Positions 26,074-35,026 of a DNA stretch of 64,000 nt are shown here, in pieces. Each line of letters opens with the position of its first letter. Position 1 is the stretch's first letter. The stretch is from NCBI RefSeq assembly GCF_016904885.1, contig NZ_JADWYI010000001.1, positions 1,116,001-1,180,000 on the forward strand, written 5' to 3'. The DNA is from Archangium primigenium. GTDB lineage: Bacteria > Myxococcota > Myxococcia > Myxococcales > Myxococcaceae. The translations under genes were made by a program, and so were the position numbers. The notes under the pieces are model-generated. The model had not been told where the DNA came from. It worked only from the letters and a program-made list of their open reading frames with translations, and ran no database searches.

Positions 26074-26188
26074 CCAGTTCAAAACAGTGACTCCCTTGAA
26101 AACCTGGATAACTTGACCTGTATGGGAAGTCTTCTTTAGGTTGGGAGGTGGTTGGAGCGAGGGACGACGTCCCCTCCGGGAGGTGGCG

Positions 26189-26407
26189 ATGGCGCACGTG
26201 AAAGAGCAGCGGCCGTGGAGCCTCGAGGTGGTGGGGGCGTCGTCGGAGGAGGAGGCGCGCGAGGAGCGCGCGCGGGCGGCGCGTCCGCCCGTGACGCGCA
26301 CGCCGCCGCGGGTGTGGCCCCAGGTGTCGCAGGCGGACGTGGGTCGGGTGGTGCGCCGGCTGCGGCGCGACCAGGCTCAGGACGCGACGCGCTCGGGCTG
26401 CGCGTGA
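26189..26407 (+). CDS. Small basic protein, 72 aa
   Basis: ATG 26189 preceded by GGGAGG at 26178-26183. Begins MAHVKEQRPWSLEVVGASSEEEARE. It has a central Arg/Pro stretch (RPPVTRTPPRVWPQ) and a basic amphipathic C-terminal helix (VGRVVRRLRRDQAQD), so nucleic-acid or protein binding is plausible. It sits in a relatively AT-rich gap after the terminator, suggesting its own promoter, though no clear -35/-10 pair was found. Its last 31 bases overlap the end of the convergent kinase gene. Confidence 0.55.
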   Translation: MAHVKEQRPWSLEVVGASSEEEAREERARAARPPVTRTPPRVWPQVSQADVGRVVRRLRRDQAQDATRSGCA

Positions 26408-28680
26408 GCGAAGCCCTCCATCGGCTGCTCGATGGCGGGCAGGAGGACGCGGAAGACGCTGCCCTGGTTGGGGTGGCTCTCCACGGAGATGCGCCCGCCC
26501 TGGGCGGTGACGATGCCGTGGCAGATGGACAGGCCCAGCCCCGTGCCCACGCCCACCGGCTTGGTGGTGAAGAAGGGGTCGAACAGGCGGGTGAGGTTCT
26601 CCGGGGGAATGCCCACGCCCGTGTCTTGAATCTCCACCAGCACCTGGCCCGCGCTCATCGTCGTGGTGACGCGGATTTCGTTCTGGGTGGCGTTGCCGTG
26701 GGGAATGGCCTGGGCGGCGTTGACGAGCAGGTTGAGGAAGAGCTGTCCGAGCCGTGAGTCATTGGCGTAGACGGGCGGCACGGTGCCGTAGTTCTTCACC
26801 AGCCGCGCCCGGTGGCGGATCTCGCTCCGGGCCATGTTCGCGCACGAGTCCAGCACGGTGTGGATGTCCACGGAGCTGCGCTTGTCGTCGCCCCCGCGCG
26901 AGAACGTCTTCAGGTCGCGCACGATGTCGCGCACCCGGTTGCCGCCGTCGATGGCCTCGCGCAGCGCCTGTTGGATTTCCCGGCCCTGCTCCCCGGACAT
27001 CACCTCCACGCTCGGGCAGAGGGCGCGCACCTCGGTGTCCACGAAGTGCAGGTTGCTGAGCATGTAGGCCAGCGGGTTGTTGATTTCATGGGCCACGCCC
27101 GCGGCGAGCGTGCCCAGGGACACCATGCGCTCGGTGGCGAGCATGCGCTCCTGCACCGAGCGGCGCTCGGTGATGTCGCGGGTGATGGAGGCGATGGTGG
27201 GCAGGCCCTCGAACACGAGCGACACCGTCATCACCTCGCCCACGGCCTGACGGCCCTCCAGGTGGCGGAAGCGGGCCTCGCGCGGCACACCCGCGTGGCT
27301 CGTCACCGTGAGGGCGCCCTCCTCGCCGGGCAGGACGAGCTCGGACACGGGCAGTCCGCGCAGCGACTCGGGGCTCGCGTGGCCCAGGAGCGTGGCGGCG
27401 GCGCGGTTGGCGAACAGGAGCGTGCCGGCGCGGTGCAGGAAGATGGCGTCCGGCGAGTGGTCGATGAGGGTGCGGAAGCCCTCCTCCATGCGCCGGCGGG
27501 TGGACTCGGCGCGCTTGCGCTCGCCGATGTCCACGAACGTCACCACGCTGCCCACGCGCTCGCCCCCGCGGCTCACCGGGTGGCTCCAGTACTCCACGGG
27601 CACGTCGCCGCCCTGGCTCCGGCGGATGAGCTCGTCGTCGCCGTGCATGGCGTCCTCCTCGCGGAAGGCCGCGCACACGCGGCAGTCCCCGGCGTCCTCG
27701 GGGCTGTCCGGGTGGATGATGGCGTGCAGCGAGCGGCCCAGGAGCGCCTCGGCGTGCTCGTGGCCGGACAGCCGCAGCGCGGCGCGGTTGCAGAAGGTGC
27801 AGTGGCCCTCCAGGTCCAGTCCGAAGATGGCCTCGGCGGTGGAGTCCAGGAGCGAGCGGATGCGCTCCTGGCTCTCCTGGAGCTGCTGGTTGCTGCGGTC
27901 CATCTGCTCGGCCATGTCGTCGAAGGCGCGGCCGAGCAGGCCCACCTCGTCCACGCCCCTCAGGCCCGCGCGCGCGTGCAACTCGCCCTGGGCGAGCCGG
28001 TGCGCGGTGGACACCAGGCGTTGGATGCGCCGGCCGAGCACCACGTGCACCACCAGCCCCATGAGCGCCGCGAGCGAGCCCATCACCACGCACGAGCGCG
28101 CCGCCCAGCGCTCGGCGGCCACGCGCCGCGCGAGCTTGTTGCTCGTCAGGTCCTGCTGCAGCACCAGCAGGCCCACCTTGTCCCCGCGCTGGCCCGAGTG
28201 CAGGGTGACGGGGTAGTAGCCCACCACCTGCTGGCCGTCCTCGCTGACCTGCACGCTGCCCGCCATGCGCTGCCGCGCGTGCTGCATGCGCTGCAGGTGA
28301 TGGGGCCGGGTGAGCTCCGTCCAGGCCTCGCGCACCGGGTGGCCGATCTGCGCGAGCCGGATGGAGGCCATCACCGCGTGCTCGTCGTCGATGAGCAGGC
28401 CCTGCTGCAGCGCGGAGTTGGAGCCCAGGGCGGCCACCTCCTCGTGCACCGCGGCCAGCTCGCCGATGCGCAGGAGCCGCTCGAGCGTGCCCTGCAGGTA
28501 CGTCATCTGCAGTGTCATCTCCGCCACGGCCTGCTGCTCGGTCTGGTGGTCTCCCTGGGCCACGTCGCTCTTGAGCGTGAAGAGGCCGAAGCTGGTGGCG
28601 GCGATGACGAGCAGGATGGGGATGAGCCAGCGAACCGAGAGGAAGCGGTGCCAGAAGGCCATGGGGGCGTGGCGGTTCAT
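26377..28680 (-). CDS. Multi-PAS membrane sensor histidine kinase
   Basis: 767 aa from ATG 28678-28680. Two transmembrane segments (near residues 15-34 and 190-212) flank a periplasmic sensor. Then come HAMP, two PAS domains (RIRSLLDSTAEAIFGLD near 275; GFRTLIDHSPDAIFLH near 405), HisKA (His in LAAGVAHEINNPLAYML) and HATPase_c (FLNLLVNAAQAI, DTGVGIPPEN, GTGLGLSICHGIV). The first PAS contains three Cys in a short stretch (CTFCNRA, DCRVCAAF), possibly metal or redox sensing. The start codon overlaps the stop of the solute-binding lipoprotein gene (ATGA), so the two proteins probably form one sensor. Confidence 0.9.
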   Translation of the reverse strand: MNRHAPMAFWHRFLSVRWLIPILLVIAATSFGLFTLKSDVAQGDHQTEQQAVAEMTLQMTYLQGTLERLLRIGELAAVHEEVAALGSNSALQQGLLIDDEHAVMASIRLAQIGHPVREAWTELTRPHHLQRMQHARQRMAGSVQVSEDGQQVVGYYPVTLHSGQRGDKVGLLVLQQDLTSNKLARRVAAERWAARSCVVMGSLAALMGLVVHVVLGRRIQRLVSTAHRLAQGELHARAGLRGVDEVGLLGRAFDDMAEQMDRSNQQLQESQERIRSLLDSTAEAIFGLDLEGHCTFCNRAALRLSGHEHAEALLGRSLHAIIHPDSPEDAGDCRVCAAFREEDAMHGDDELIRRSQGGDVPVEYWSHPVSRGGERVGSVVTFVDIGERKRAESTRRRMEEGFRTLIDHSPDAIFLHRAGTLLFANRAAATLLGHASPESLRGLPVSELVLPGEEGALTVTSHAGVPREARFRHLEGRQAVGEVMTVSLVFEGLPTIASITRDITERRSVQERMLATERMVSLGTLAAGVAHEINNPLAYMLSNLHFVDTEVRALCPSVEVMSGEQGREIQQALREAIDGGNRVRDIVRDLKTFSRGGDDKRSSVDIHTVLDSCANMARSEIRHRARLVKNYGTVPPVYANDSRLGQLFLNLLVNAAQAIPHGNATQNEIRVTTTMSAGQVLVEIQDTGVGIPPENLTRLFDPFFTTKPVGVGTGLGLSICHGIVTAQGGRISVESHPNQGSVFRVLLPAIEQPMEGFAHAQPERVAS

Positions 28681-29633
28681 GGCAGCACCCGGGCGAGCGG
28701 CTCGGCGTTGAGCAGGCCCACGGAGTCGGGGGGCTCGGTGAGCAACTGGTTGCGCACCATGGTGGTGCCCAACTGGCGGATCATCTCCTGCAGCCGGGGC
28801 TTGTGCCCCATGAGGTGCAGGCGCTGCTCGTGCACCCCGGCCAGCTGGATGCCGTCGAGCGTGCGCTGGAAGCGCTCCGCGTCGAGCCCCAGGCGCGGCA
28901 CCAGGTGCTGGCTGGCGCTGTCGGGCTCGCGTTGGTAGTGGGCGAGGGCGGCGAACCAGCCCCGCAGGAGCGTGTCCACCTGCCGGGGCCAGGTCTCCAG
29001 CGCCTCCTGCCGCACCACGAGCACGTCCACGAACTCGCCGGGCAGCTGCGAGCTGTCGAAGAGCTGGCGCATGGCCCCGCCCGCGAGCAGCCGCGTGCAG
29101 TGGGGACCCGAGGTGAGGACCGCGTCCACCCGGCCCCGCTTGAGCGCGGTCTCCTGGGCGGCCTCGGAGAGGATCTGCTCGCGCAGGTCCCCCGGCTCCA
29201 GGCCGCCGCGCTCGGCCAGCCGCGCGAGCAGGTAGTTGCTCGAGGCCACGCCCGCGTGGGCCACGCGCTTGCCCTTGAGCCCGGAGATGGACTCCACCTC
29301 GGCGCGCGCGATGAGGCAGTCGGCGCTGTTGGAGGAGTCGAGCATGAGCACCACCTGGGGGCGCTGGCCCATGTTCTCGAAGCGCAGCGCCTCGAGCAGC
29401 GGCACCGTCGCCGCGTCGATGACGCCATTGCGAAAGGCGCGCGCGAGCTGGTGCGTGGAGGTGAACTCCACCAGGTGGATGCTCTGCGGGGGGTAGAGCT
29501 CGAGCTGCCGCGCCAGGTAGAGCGGCTCGCTGCCCGCCCACGGGTAGGTGCCCACCTTCAAGGGCCGGTCCGGCACGCGTGTACACGCGGAGAGCAGCAA
29601 CAGCACGGCGGCCGTCCATCCAACGCTTCGCAT
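28677..29633 (-). CDS. NMT1/SsuA-like solute-binding lipoprotein
   Basis: 318 aa. ATG 29631-29633 gives a lipoprotein signal (AAVLLLLSACTRVPD); a longer reading from 29693 does not. The fold is that of ABC-transporter substrate-binding proteins of the NMT1/ThiY/SsuA type: LKVGTYPWAGSEPLYLARQLEL, then LARAFRNGVIDAATVPLLEAL, and the hinge LKGKRVAHAGVASSNYLLARL. There are no permease or ATPase genes nearby. Instead it overlaps a sensor kinase gene by four bases, so it more likely presents a ligand to the kinase than to a transporter. Confidence 0.85.
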   Translation of the reverse strand: MRSVGWTAAVLLLLSACTRVPDRPLKVGTYPWAGSEPLYLARQLELYPPQSIHLVEFTSTHQLARAFRNGVIDAATVPLLEALRFENMGQRPQVVLMLDSSNSADCLIARAEVESISGLKGKRVAHAGVASSNYLLARLAERGGLEPGDLREQILSEAAQETALKRGRVDAVLTSGPHCTRLLAGGAMRQLFDSSQLPGEFVDVLVVRQEALETWPRQVDTLLRGWFAALAHYQREPDSASQHLVPRLGLDAERFQRTLDGIQLAGVHEQRLHLMGHKPRLQEMIRQLGTTMVRNQLLTEPPDSVGLLNAEPLARVLP

Positions 29634-29688
29634 GTCCTCAACCCCCCCGGGCGCGTCACTCCTCCCGAGGAGGTTTGACGCACCTGAC

Positions 29689-29717
29689 ATCATAGGGAGC
29701 GCTCAAATACTGGAAAA
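29689..29717 (-). promoter_or_regulatory. Possible promoter of solute-binding/kinase operon
   Basis: On the minus strand: TTTTCC (29712-29717), 17-base spacer, TATGAT (29689-29694), 56 bases before the start codon. The -10 box is good and the -35 weak. The surrounding 29694-29843 gap is richer in A+T than average. Confidence 0.35.
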
Positions 29718-29843
29718 GCAGTGTTCCCCGGCGCGCGCCGCGCAAGGATGTGAATCCGACACAATTTCCCAAGCGTAGAGGCGCGCTGGCCAACAGCCCG
29801 CGCAGGCGCGCTGTAGTTTTGCCGTGCGGCTGTGGGGGAGCGG

Positions 29844-30593
29844 CTACTTCTTCTTGTTGAGGAAGGCGCTGAAGGCCTCGCGGGCCTCGGTGGAGGACAG
29901 CCGCTGGATGAAGAGCTGGCCCTCGCGCGAGAGCGCGTCGTCGACCTGGGCGCGCAGGGGCTCGCGCAAGAGCTGCTTGGTGAGGCGCAGGGACTCCTGG
30001 GGCTTGGCGGCGAGCGCGGCGGCGCGGCCCTTCACCCAGGCGTCGAGCTCGGCCGAGGGGACGACCTTGTTGATGAGGCCGGCGCGCAGGGCGGTGGCCG
30101 CGTCGAAGGGCTCGCCGAACATGAGCAGCTCCGCGGCGAGCGCGGTGCCGGCGATGCGCGGCAGCAGGACACTGGAGGCGCCCTCGGGGCTCAGGCCCAG
30201 GTTGATGAAGGGCATGCTGAAGGCGGCGCGCTCGCTGGCGGCCACGTAGTCGCAGTGCAGGAGCAGCGTGGTGCCGATGCCCACCGCCACGCCGTCCACG
30301 CCGGCCACCACCGGGCGGGTGTGGTGCGCGAGCGCCTTGAGGAAGCGGAAGACGGGGCTCGACTCGCCCGTGGGCGGGTGCTCCAGGAAGTCCTTGAGGT
30401 CGTTGCCCGCGGTGAAGGCGCCGCCCGCGCCCGCGAGCACCACCACGCGCACGTCGGCGTTGGCGTCGGCGTCGAGCAGGGCCTGGGTCGCCGCTTCGTA
30501 CATCTCGCCCGTGAAGGCGTTCTTCTTCTGCGGCCGGTTGAAGGTGAGGGTGAGGACTCCGGCTTCCAGGTGGGTCAGCAGCGTGTCGGACAT
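29844..30593 (-). CDS. Enoyl-CoA hydratase/isomerase family protein
   Basis: 249 aa from ATG 30591-30593. Crotonase fold: NRPQKKNAFTGEM, oxyanion-hole segment AGAGGAFTAGNDLKDF, VAGVDGVAVGIGTTLLLHCD, and FINLGLSPEGASSVLLPRIAG, where the second catalytic Glu position (SPEG) is kept while the first (usually Glu in GGAFCAGxDL...E) is not obvious. It acts on a CoA thioester in fatty-acid or secondary metabolism. The C-terminal KKK could be a weak peroxisomal-like tail with no meaning here. Monocistronic; divergent from the lipoprotein gene at 30652. Confidence 0.9.
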   Translation of the reverse strand: MSDTLLTHLEAGVLTLTFNRPQKKNAFTGEMYEAATQALLDADANADVRVVVLAGAGGAFTAGNDLKDFLEHPPTGESSPVFRFLKALAHHTRPVVAGVDGVAVGIGTTLLLHCDYVAASERAAFSMPFINLGLSPEGASSVLLPRIAGTALAAELLMFGEPFDAATALRAGLINKVVPSAELDAWVKGRAAALAAKPQESLRLTKQLLREPLRAQVDDALSREGQLFIQRLSSTEAREAFSAFLNKKK

Positions 30594-30651
30594 GGCGGGG
30601 ACTCTAACGCGCCGCGCCCCGTATGCTGCCCTCATCCCTCCGGAGGCCCCC

Positions 30652-31731
30652 ATGAAGCGTCTGCTCCTCGGTCTCGTGCTCCTGTGCGCCGCGTGTGGCA
30701 CCGCGTCCCGCCGTGTCCCCCTGGTCCACCCGGAGGTGCGCCCCGGGTCCCCGACCGCGCCCCCCGCGTCCAGCCCCCTCTACGTCTTCCAGGGCGTGGA
30801 CCTCTTCGGCGTGCGCACGCTGCCCCGCGAGGAGCTGCTCGCGCTGTTCTCCCTGCCCGCGCCGGGCACCGCGCTCGACCCCAGCCAGCCCGCGTTCATC
30901 GAGCCGCTCATCGCGAGCAAGCAGCGCCTGCTCGCGGCCCATCCCTGGCGGCTGTGCACGGTGTCCATGACCCAGCTGGACACGCACGAGATGTTCGTCA
31001 CCGCGGACGTGGTCGAGGCGGGGGACGCCTGGCGCATGCCCTTCCTCCCCGCGCCCGAGGGCGACGTGCCGGATCCGGAGGGCCTGCTCGCGGCCTGGAA
31101 GGACTACCAGACGCGGGTCTGGGCGCTCCAGCGCGAGGGGGCGCTGCCCCAGTTCGGCACGGGCGCGTGCCGGGCCCAGGTGTGCCACGCGGGCTTCGCG
31201 CACCCGGACCTGGCCCCGCGGGAGCCGCGCTTCGTGGAGGGCGTGCCCCGTCAGGCCGAGGCCCTGGTGCGCGTGCTGCGCGAGGACCGGGACGCGGGCA
31301 AGCGCTCCACCGCCCTCTTCCTGCTGCCCTACGTCACCTCACCCGAGTGGCTCCTCCAGGCGGTGCTGCCCTCGGTGAAGGACGCGGACTCCGGGGTGCG
31401 CAACGAGGCGCTGCGCATCCTGGGCGCGATCCAGAAGGGCCAGTCGCGCGCCCTCATCCCTCTGGAGCCCGTGCTGGAGGCGCTCTGGTATCCGGTGACG
31501 AGCGACCGCAACAAGGCGGGCTGGGCGCTCGTGGCGCTCGTTCAGGCGGAGGGGCCCGCGCGGCGCGAGCTCATCCTCGAGCGCTCGGGCGAGGCGCTCT
31601 TGCAGATGTTCCAGATGAAGAACGCCGTGGACCACGAGCCCGCGCACGACGTGCTGGCCCTGCTCGCGGGCCAGGACCTGGGCGAGGACGTGGCGGCGTG
31701 GCGCGCGTGGCTCAGCGCCGCTCGGAAGTGA
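30652..31731 (+). CDS. Hypothetical lipoprotein with HEAT-like C-terminal half
   Basis: 359 aa, ATG 30652 after GGAGG. Lipoprotein signal MKRLLLGLVLLCAACGTAS. The N-terminal half (residues about 40-200) is unrecognised, with single Cys residues at LCTVSM, GACRAQVCHAG. The C-terminal half repeats helix pairs (AEALVRVLREDRDAGKRSTALFLL, LQAVLPSVKDADSGVRNEALRIL) that look like HEAT or PBS-lyase-type repeats. It ends tail-to-tail with prs, overlapping by 20 bases. Confidence 0.75.
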   Translation: MKRLLLGLVLLCAACGTASRRVPLVHPEVRPGSPTAPPASSPLYVFQGVDLFGVRTLPREELLALFSLPAPGTALDPSQPAFIEPLIASKQRLLAAHPWRLCTVSMTQLDTHEMFVTADVVEAGDAWRMPFLPAPEGDVPDPEGLLAAWKDYQTRVWALQREGALPQFGTGACRAQVCHAGFAHPDLAPREPRFVEGVPRQAEALVRVLREDRDAGKRSTALFLLPYVTSPEWLLQAVLPSVKDADSGVRNEALRILGAIQKGQSRALIPLEPVLEALWYPVTSDRNKAGWALVALVQAEGPARRELILERSGEALLQMFQMKNAVDHEPAHDVLALLAGQDLGEDVAAWRAWLSAARK

Positions 31732-32626
31732 CGCGGCAGATGGCGTCGGCGAGCAGGGGGGCCAGGCTCACCACCTGATGCTGGAAGGGCAGGGCGCGCG
31801 TGAGCGGCACGCTGTCCGTGGAGATGAGGCGGCGGATGGGCACCTGGTGCAGCCGCTCCACGGCGGGGCCCACCAGGAGCGCGTGGGTCGTCACCACGGT
31901 GATGTCCGGGGCGCAGCCCGCCTTGAGCACCGTCTCCGCCGTGGCGGCGATGGTGCCCGCGGTGGAGATCATGTCGTCCACGATGATGGGGCGCAGGCCC
32001 TCCACCTCGCCGACGAGGCCCCGCACGCTCACCTCCGAGCCGCTGGTGCGGCTCTTGTGCACGATGGCCAGCGGCAGCCCGAGCTGACGCGCGTAGCGCT
32101 CGGCGAGCTTCACCGCGCCCAGGTCCGGCGACACCACCACCGCGCCCGGGCCCGCGTGGGGCCGCGCCGCCTCGGCCAGGAGGTGCGAGGGGTCCAGGTG
32201 CTCCAGCGGCATGCCGAAGCAGCCCTCCAGGGAGGGCGTGTGCAGGTGCACCGCCACCATGCGCTCGAAGCGGCCGCGCTCGAGGAGCTCCACCACCAGC
32301 TTGCCGCCCAGGGCCGCGCCGGGGTGCGGGCGCCGGTCCTGCCGCGCGTAGCCGAAGTAGGGCACCACCGCCATGAGCCGCGCCGCGCCCGCGCGCCAGC
32401 ACGCGTCCGCCATCAACAAGAGCTCCAGCAGGTTCTCCCCCACCGGCGGCACCGTGGGCTGCACGAGGCACACGTTGCGGCCTCGCACGTCCTCCTGGAT
32501 CTCCACGTATTGCTCGCCATCGGGAAAGCGCTCCAGGTGCACCCGGCCCAGGGGCCGTCCGAGCGCGCGGGCGAGGGCTTCACCCAGGGGAAGGTTGGCA
32601 CCGCCACTGAGGATGGTGAGTTCCAT
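31712..32626 (-). CDS. prs: Ribose-phosphate pyrophosphokinase (divergent)
   Basis: 304 aa. It makes PRPP from ribose-5-phosphate and ATP for nucleotide, His, Trp and NAD synthesis. Motifs: FPDGEQYVEIQEDVRG (ATP site), VVPYFGYARQDRR, and the PRPP loop IIVDDMISTAGTI. Two family motifs differ from class I enzymes: VHLHTPSLEGCF stands where DLHAxQIQGFF is usual, and VVSPDLGAVKLAERYA where DxGGxxRA is usual. It may be a second, specialised paralogue. It is divergent from orn with 51 bases between. Confidence 0.85.
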   Translation of the reverse strand: MELTILSGGANLPLGEALARALGRPLGRVHLERFPDGEQYVEIQEDVRGRNVCLVQPTVPPVGENLLELLLMADACWRAGAARLMAVVPYFGYARQDRRPHPGAALGGKLVVELLERGRFERMVAVHLHTPSLEGCFGMPLEHLDPSHLLAEAARPHAGPGAVVVSPDLGAVKLAERYARQLGLPLAIVHKSRTSGSEVSVRGLVGEVEGLRPIIVDDMISTAGTIAATAETVLKAGCAPDITVVTTHALLVGPAVERLHQVPIRRLISTDSVPLTRALPFQHQVVSLAPLLADAICRVTSERR

Positions 32627-32677
32627 GGCCGCACATCATCTCTCAATCCGCCGGGCTCGGGGTAGAGTGCCCGGCAC

Positions 32678-33244
32678 ATGCCTTCCTCTTCCGTTCCCCC
32701 GTGCTTCGTCTGGCTCGATCTGGAAATGACCGGACTGGACCCCGACGACTGCGCCATCATCGAGATTGGTGTCATCATCACCGGCCCGGATCTGGTGCCC
32801 AAGGCGGAGATCGAGCGCGTCATCTGGCAGCCGGACGAGGCGCTCGCGCGCATGGAGCCCATCGTGCGCGAGATGCACACGCGCAACGGCCTGGCCAAGC
32901 GCGTGCGCGAGTCCCAGATGTCCCTGAGGGTGGCCGAGCGGGAGGTCACCGCGCTCGTGTCGCAGTACTGCGACGTGGGCGAGGGCATCCTCTGCGGCAA
33001 CTCCATCCACACCGACCGGCGCTTCCTGGTGAAGTACATGCCGATGCTCGAGCGCTACCTGCACTACCGGCAGGTGGACGTGTCGAGCCTCAAGGTGCTG
33101 GCCAACGCCTGGTATCCGGACAAGGTGGCGCAGCGCAAGATGGCCTCGGGCCACACGGCGCTGTCCGACCTGCGCGCGAGCATCGCCGAGCTCTCGCACT
33201 ACCGCACCCATCTCTTCGTTCCCCCGCCGACCGGCGGGGCCTGA
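32678..33244 (+). CDS. orn: Oligoribonuclease
   Basis: 188 aa, normal family length. DEDDh exonuclease that degrades 2-5 nt RNA (and pGpG from cyclic-di-GMP). Catalytic residues: D14 and E16 (VWLDLEMTGLD), Asp in NSIHTDRRFL, and His/Asp in SGHTALSDLR. The strongly conserved MTGLD, NSIHTDRRFL and KMASGHTALSDLRASI segments leave little doubt. It is convergent with the receiver gene at 33249. Confidence 0.96.
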   Translation: MPSSSVPPCFVWLDLEMTGLDPDDCAIIEIGVIITGPDLVPKAEIERVIWQPDEALARMEPIVREMHTRNGLAKRVRESQMSLRVAEREVTALVSQYCDVGEGILCGNSIHTDRRFLVKYMPMLERYLHYRQVDVSSLKVLANAWYPDKVAQRKMASGHTALSDLRASIAELSHYRTHLFVPPPTGGA

Positions 33245-33248
33245 GGCC

Positions 33249-33608
33249 TCAGGCGGGCGTCTTGCCGAGCTCGGCCGTCACGGTGTCGAGCAGGTCGTCC
33301 AGCTCGAAGGGCTTGGCCAGGAAGCGGCTGCCGTGCAGCTCCGACTTGCTCACGCGTCCCGCGCTCATCACCACCACGGGGATGGTGCGCAGGGACGGGT
33401 CGTCCTTGAGCCGGCGCAGCATCTCGTGGCCGTCCATCAACGGCATCATCAGGTCCAGCAGGATGAGGTCCGGCCGGGCCTGGGCCACGTGCTTGAGTCC
33501 CTCCACGCCGTTGGCGGCGGTGGTCACGTCGTAGCCTTCCACGGAGAGGATGTCCGTGAGGGCCTCGAGGATGGCCACCTCGTCGTCCACGATGAGCAGC
33601 TTGCTCAT
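33249..33608 (-). CDS. Stand-alone response-regulator receiver
   Basis: 119 aa CheY-like domain: D8-D9, phospho-acceptor Asp52 in LILLDLMMPLMDG, Ser/Thr position in VVVMSAG and Lys in FLAKPFEL. Its ATG overlaps the stop of the upstream KaiC-like gene (ATGA, 33605-33608), so both are made together. The pairing suggests that the receiver modulates, or is modulated by, the KaiC-like ATPase. Confidence 0.93.
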   Translation of the reverse strand: MSKLLIVDDEVAILEALTDILSVEGYDVTTAANGVEGLKHVAQARPDLILLDLMMPLMDGHEMLRRLKDDPSLRTIPVVVMSAGRVSKSELHGSRFLAKPFELDDLLDTVTAELGKTPA

Positions 33609-35026
33609 GGGCGCTCTCCTTGCCGGGTCATGGCGATGCCCGCCGAGGAGATGGTGAATTCTCGCTGGGAGGAGTCGTAGTCGCTCTCACGCATCTTGAG
33701 GATGGACAGCAAGCGGTGCACCGGAGGGCGCTGTTCCACATAGCGGAGCAGCACGAGGTTGTCGATGAGTGCTTCCAGCCCCTCGGGAGGCCCCGGGGAG
33801 GTCCGCTCGAAGAGCAGGGGCGTGCGTTGGGTGAGGATCGTGGTGACGCCGTGCCCGCGCAACACCGAGAGCAGCGCCGTGATGAAGGCGAAGGCGCGCG
33901 CGGGCGGCATCGGCGCCAGGATGGGGCTGAGCCCATCCAGGAAGAGGCGGCGGGTGCGCTGGCGCTCCACGATCGCGAGCAGTTCGTGGGCGCGGGCATC
34001 GGCGAGCACCTCCACCGACGAGCGCGTCTCCACGGCGAGCAGCCCCTGCGCGAGCGCGGGCTCGGGCAGCAGGTCCACGCCGCGCGCCTTGGCGAGCAGC
34101 CGCGCGCGCGTCTCCATGAAGCCGTAGTAGAGGCTGGGCTCGCCCTGGCGCACGCCCTCGGCGAGGAAGTGCAGCCCGAGCATCGTCTTGCCCGAGCCGG
34201 GCACGCCGCACAGCAGGGTGGTGGAGTGCGGGGGCAGCCCGCCATCGAGCATGGTGTCCAGCGGACCCAGCCCGAAGCCCAACCGCGCGGGCGGCGCCTC
34301 GGGCTCCTCGGGCGGCTCGGGGTAGAGCGCCTCCACGCGCGGATACACCACGAGCCCCCGCGGGGTGATCTCGAAGCCGTGGCGGCCGGTGAGCTGGGCG
34401 TCGCCCCGGAGCTTGGTGACCTCCACCTCGCGCACCGCCTGGAGGCCCTCGCGGTGCATCTCCAGCACCACCACGCCATCCACCATGGCGAACTGGGGAT
34501 CGGCCGCGTTGGAGGTGCGGTTGGTCAGTACCAGCGTGGTGCAGCCGGCCAGCGCGTTGTGCACCCCCAGGGCGTGGAGGAACTCGCGGAAGACGAGCAC
34601 CGAGGCGGCCACCTCCTGGGCGGCGAGCAGCCCGTCCACCACCAGCACCGAGGCCTGGTGCTCGCGCACCGCGCGGTAGAGCAGGCGCGAGAGGCCCTCC
34701 AGGCCCTCGGCCTTGAGCGTGGCGTAGCCGCTCACGTAGTGCAGCGACTGGCCGATCACCTCGCGCTGGAAGAACGTCATGCCGCGCAGGTGCGACATCA
34801 TCCGGCCGTGGGACTCGGACAGCATGGTGACGAACACGGCGCGTCCACCGCCCGCCACGTGCGAGAAGCACAGCTGGTTGCCCAGCACCGTCTTGCCCGT
34901 GCCCGGCGCGCCCGTCACCATGTACGTGCCGCCGTGCAGCCAGCCGCCATGCAGCAGCGTGTCCAGCCCGGCGCAGCCCGTGGCGACCCGGCGGGGGGCC
35001 TCTTCACTGGTGTCGATCTGGCTCAC
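33605..35026 (-). CDS. KaiC-like double-RecA ATPase
   Basis: 473 aa with two RecA/KaiC domains: the first has Walker A GAPGTGKT (39-46) and Walker B SVLVVDGL, the second GVPGSGKT (about 274-281) and RRLFLDGLSPI. The domain opening RVATGCAGLDTLLHGGWLHGG is typical of KaiC. There are no KaiA/KaiB genes nearby and the clock phosphosites of cyanobacterial KaiC are not evident, so this is one of the non-clock KaiC-like signalling ATPases. It is coupled to a receiver by a 4-base overlap. Confidence 0.92.
   Translation of the reverse strand: MSQIDTSEEAPRRVATGCAGLDTLLHGGWLHGGTYMVTGAPGTGKTVLGNQLCFSHVAGGGRAVFVTMLSESHGRMMSHLRGMTFFQREVIGQSLHYVSGYATLKAEGLEGLSRLLYRAVREHQASVLVVDGLLAAQEVAASVLVFREFLHALGVHNALAGCTTLVLTNRTSNAADPQFAMVDGVVVLEMHREGLQAVREVEVTKLRGDAQLTGRHGFEITPRGLVVYPRVEALYPEPPEEPEAPPARLGFGLGPLDTMLDGGLPPHSTTLLCGVPGSGKTMLGLHFLAEGVRQGEPSLYYGFMETRARLLAKARGVDLLPEPALAQGLLAVETRSSVEVLADARAHELLAIVERQRTRRLFLDGLSPILAPMPPARAFAFITALLSVLRGHGVTTILTQRTPLLFERTSPGPPEGLEALIDNLVLLRYVEQRPPVHRLLSILKMRESDYDSSQREFTISSAGIAMTRQGERP

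Noticed and set aside
23282-26197. A 971-codon minus-strand frame opposite the M1 aminopeptidase
   Set aside because: Antisense artefact; no motif, no ribosome-binding site, while the plus strand encodes a complete M1 enzyme with signal peptide.
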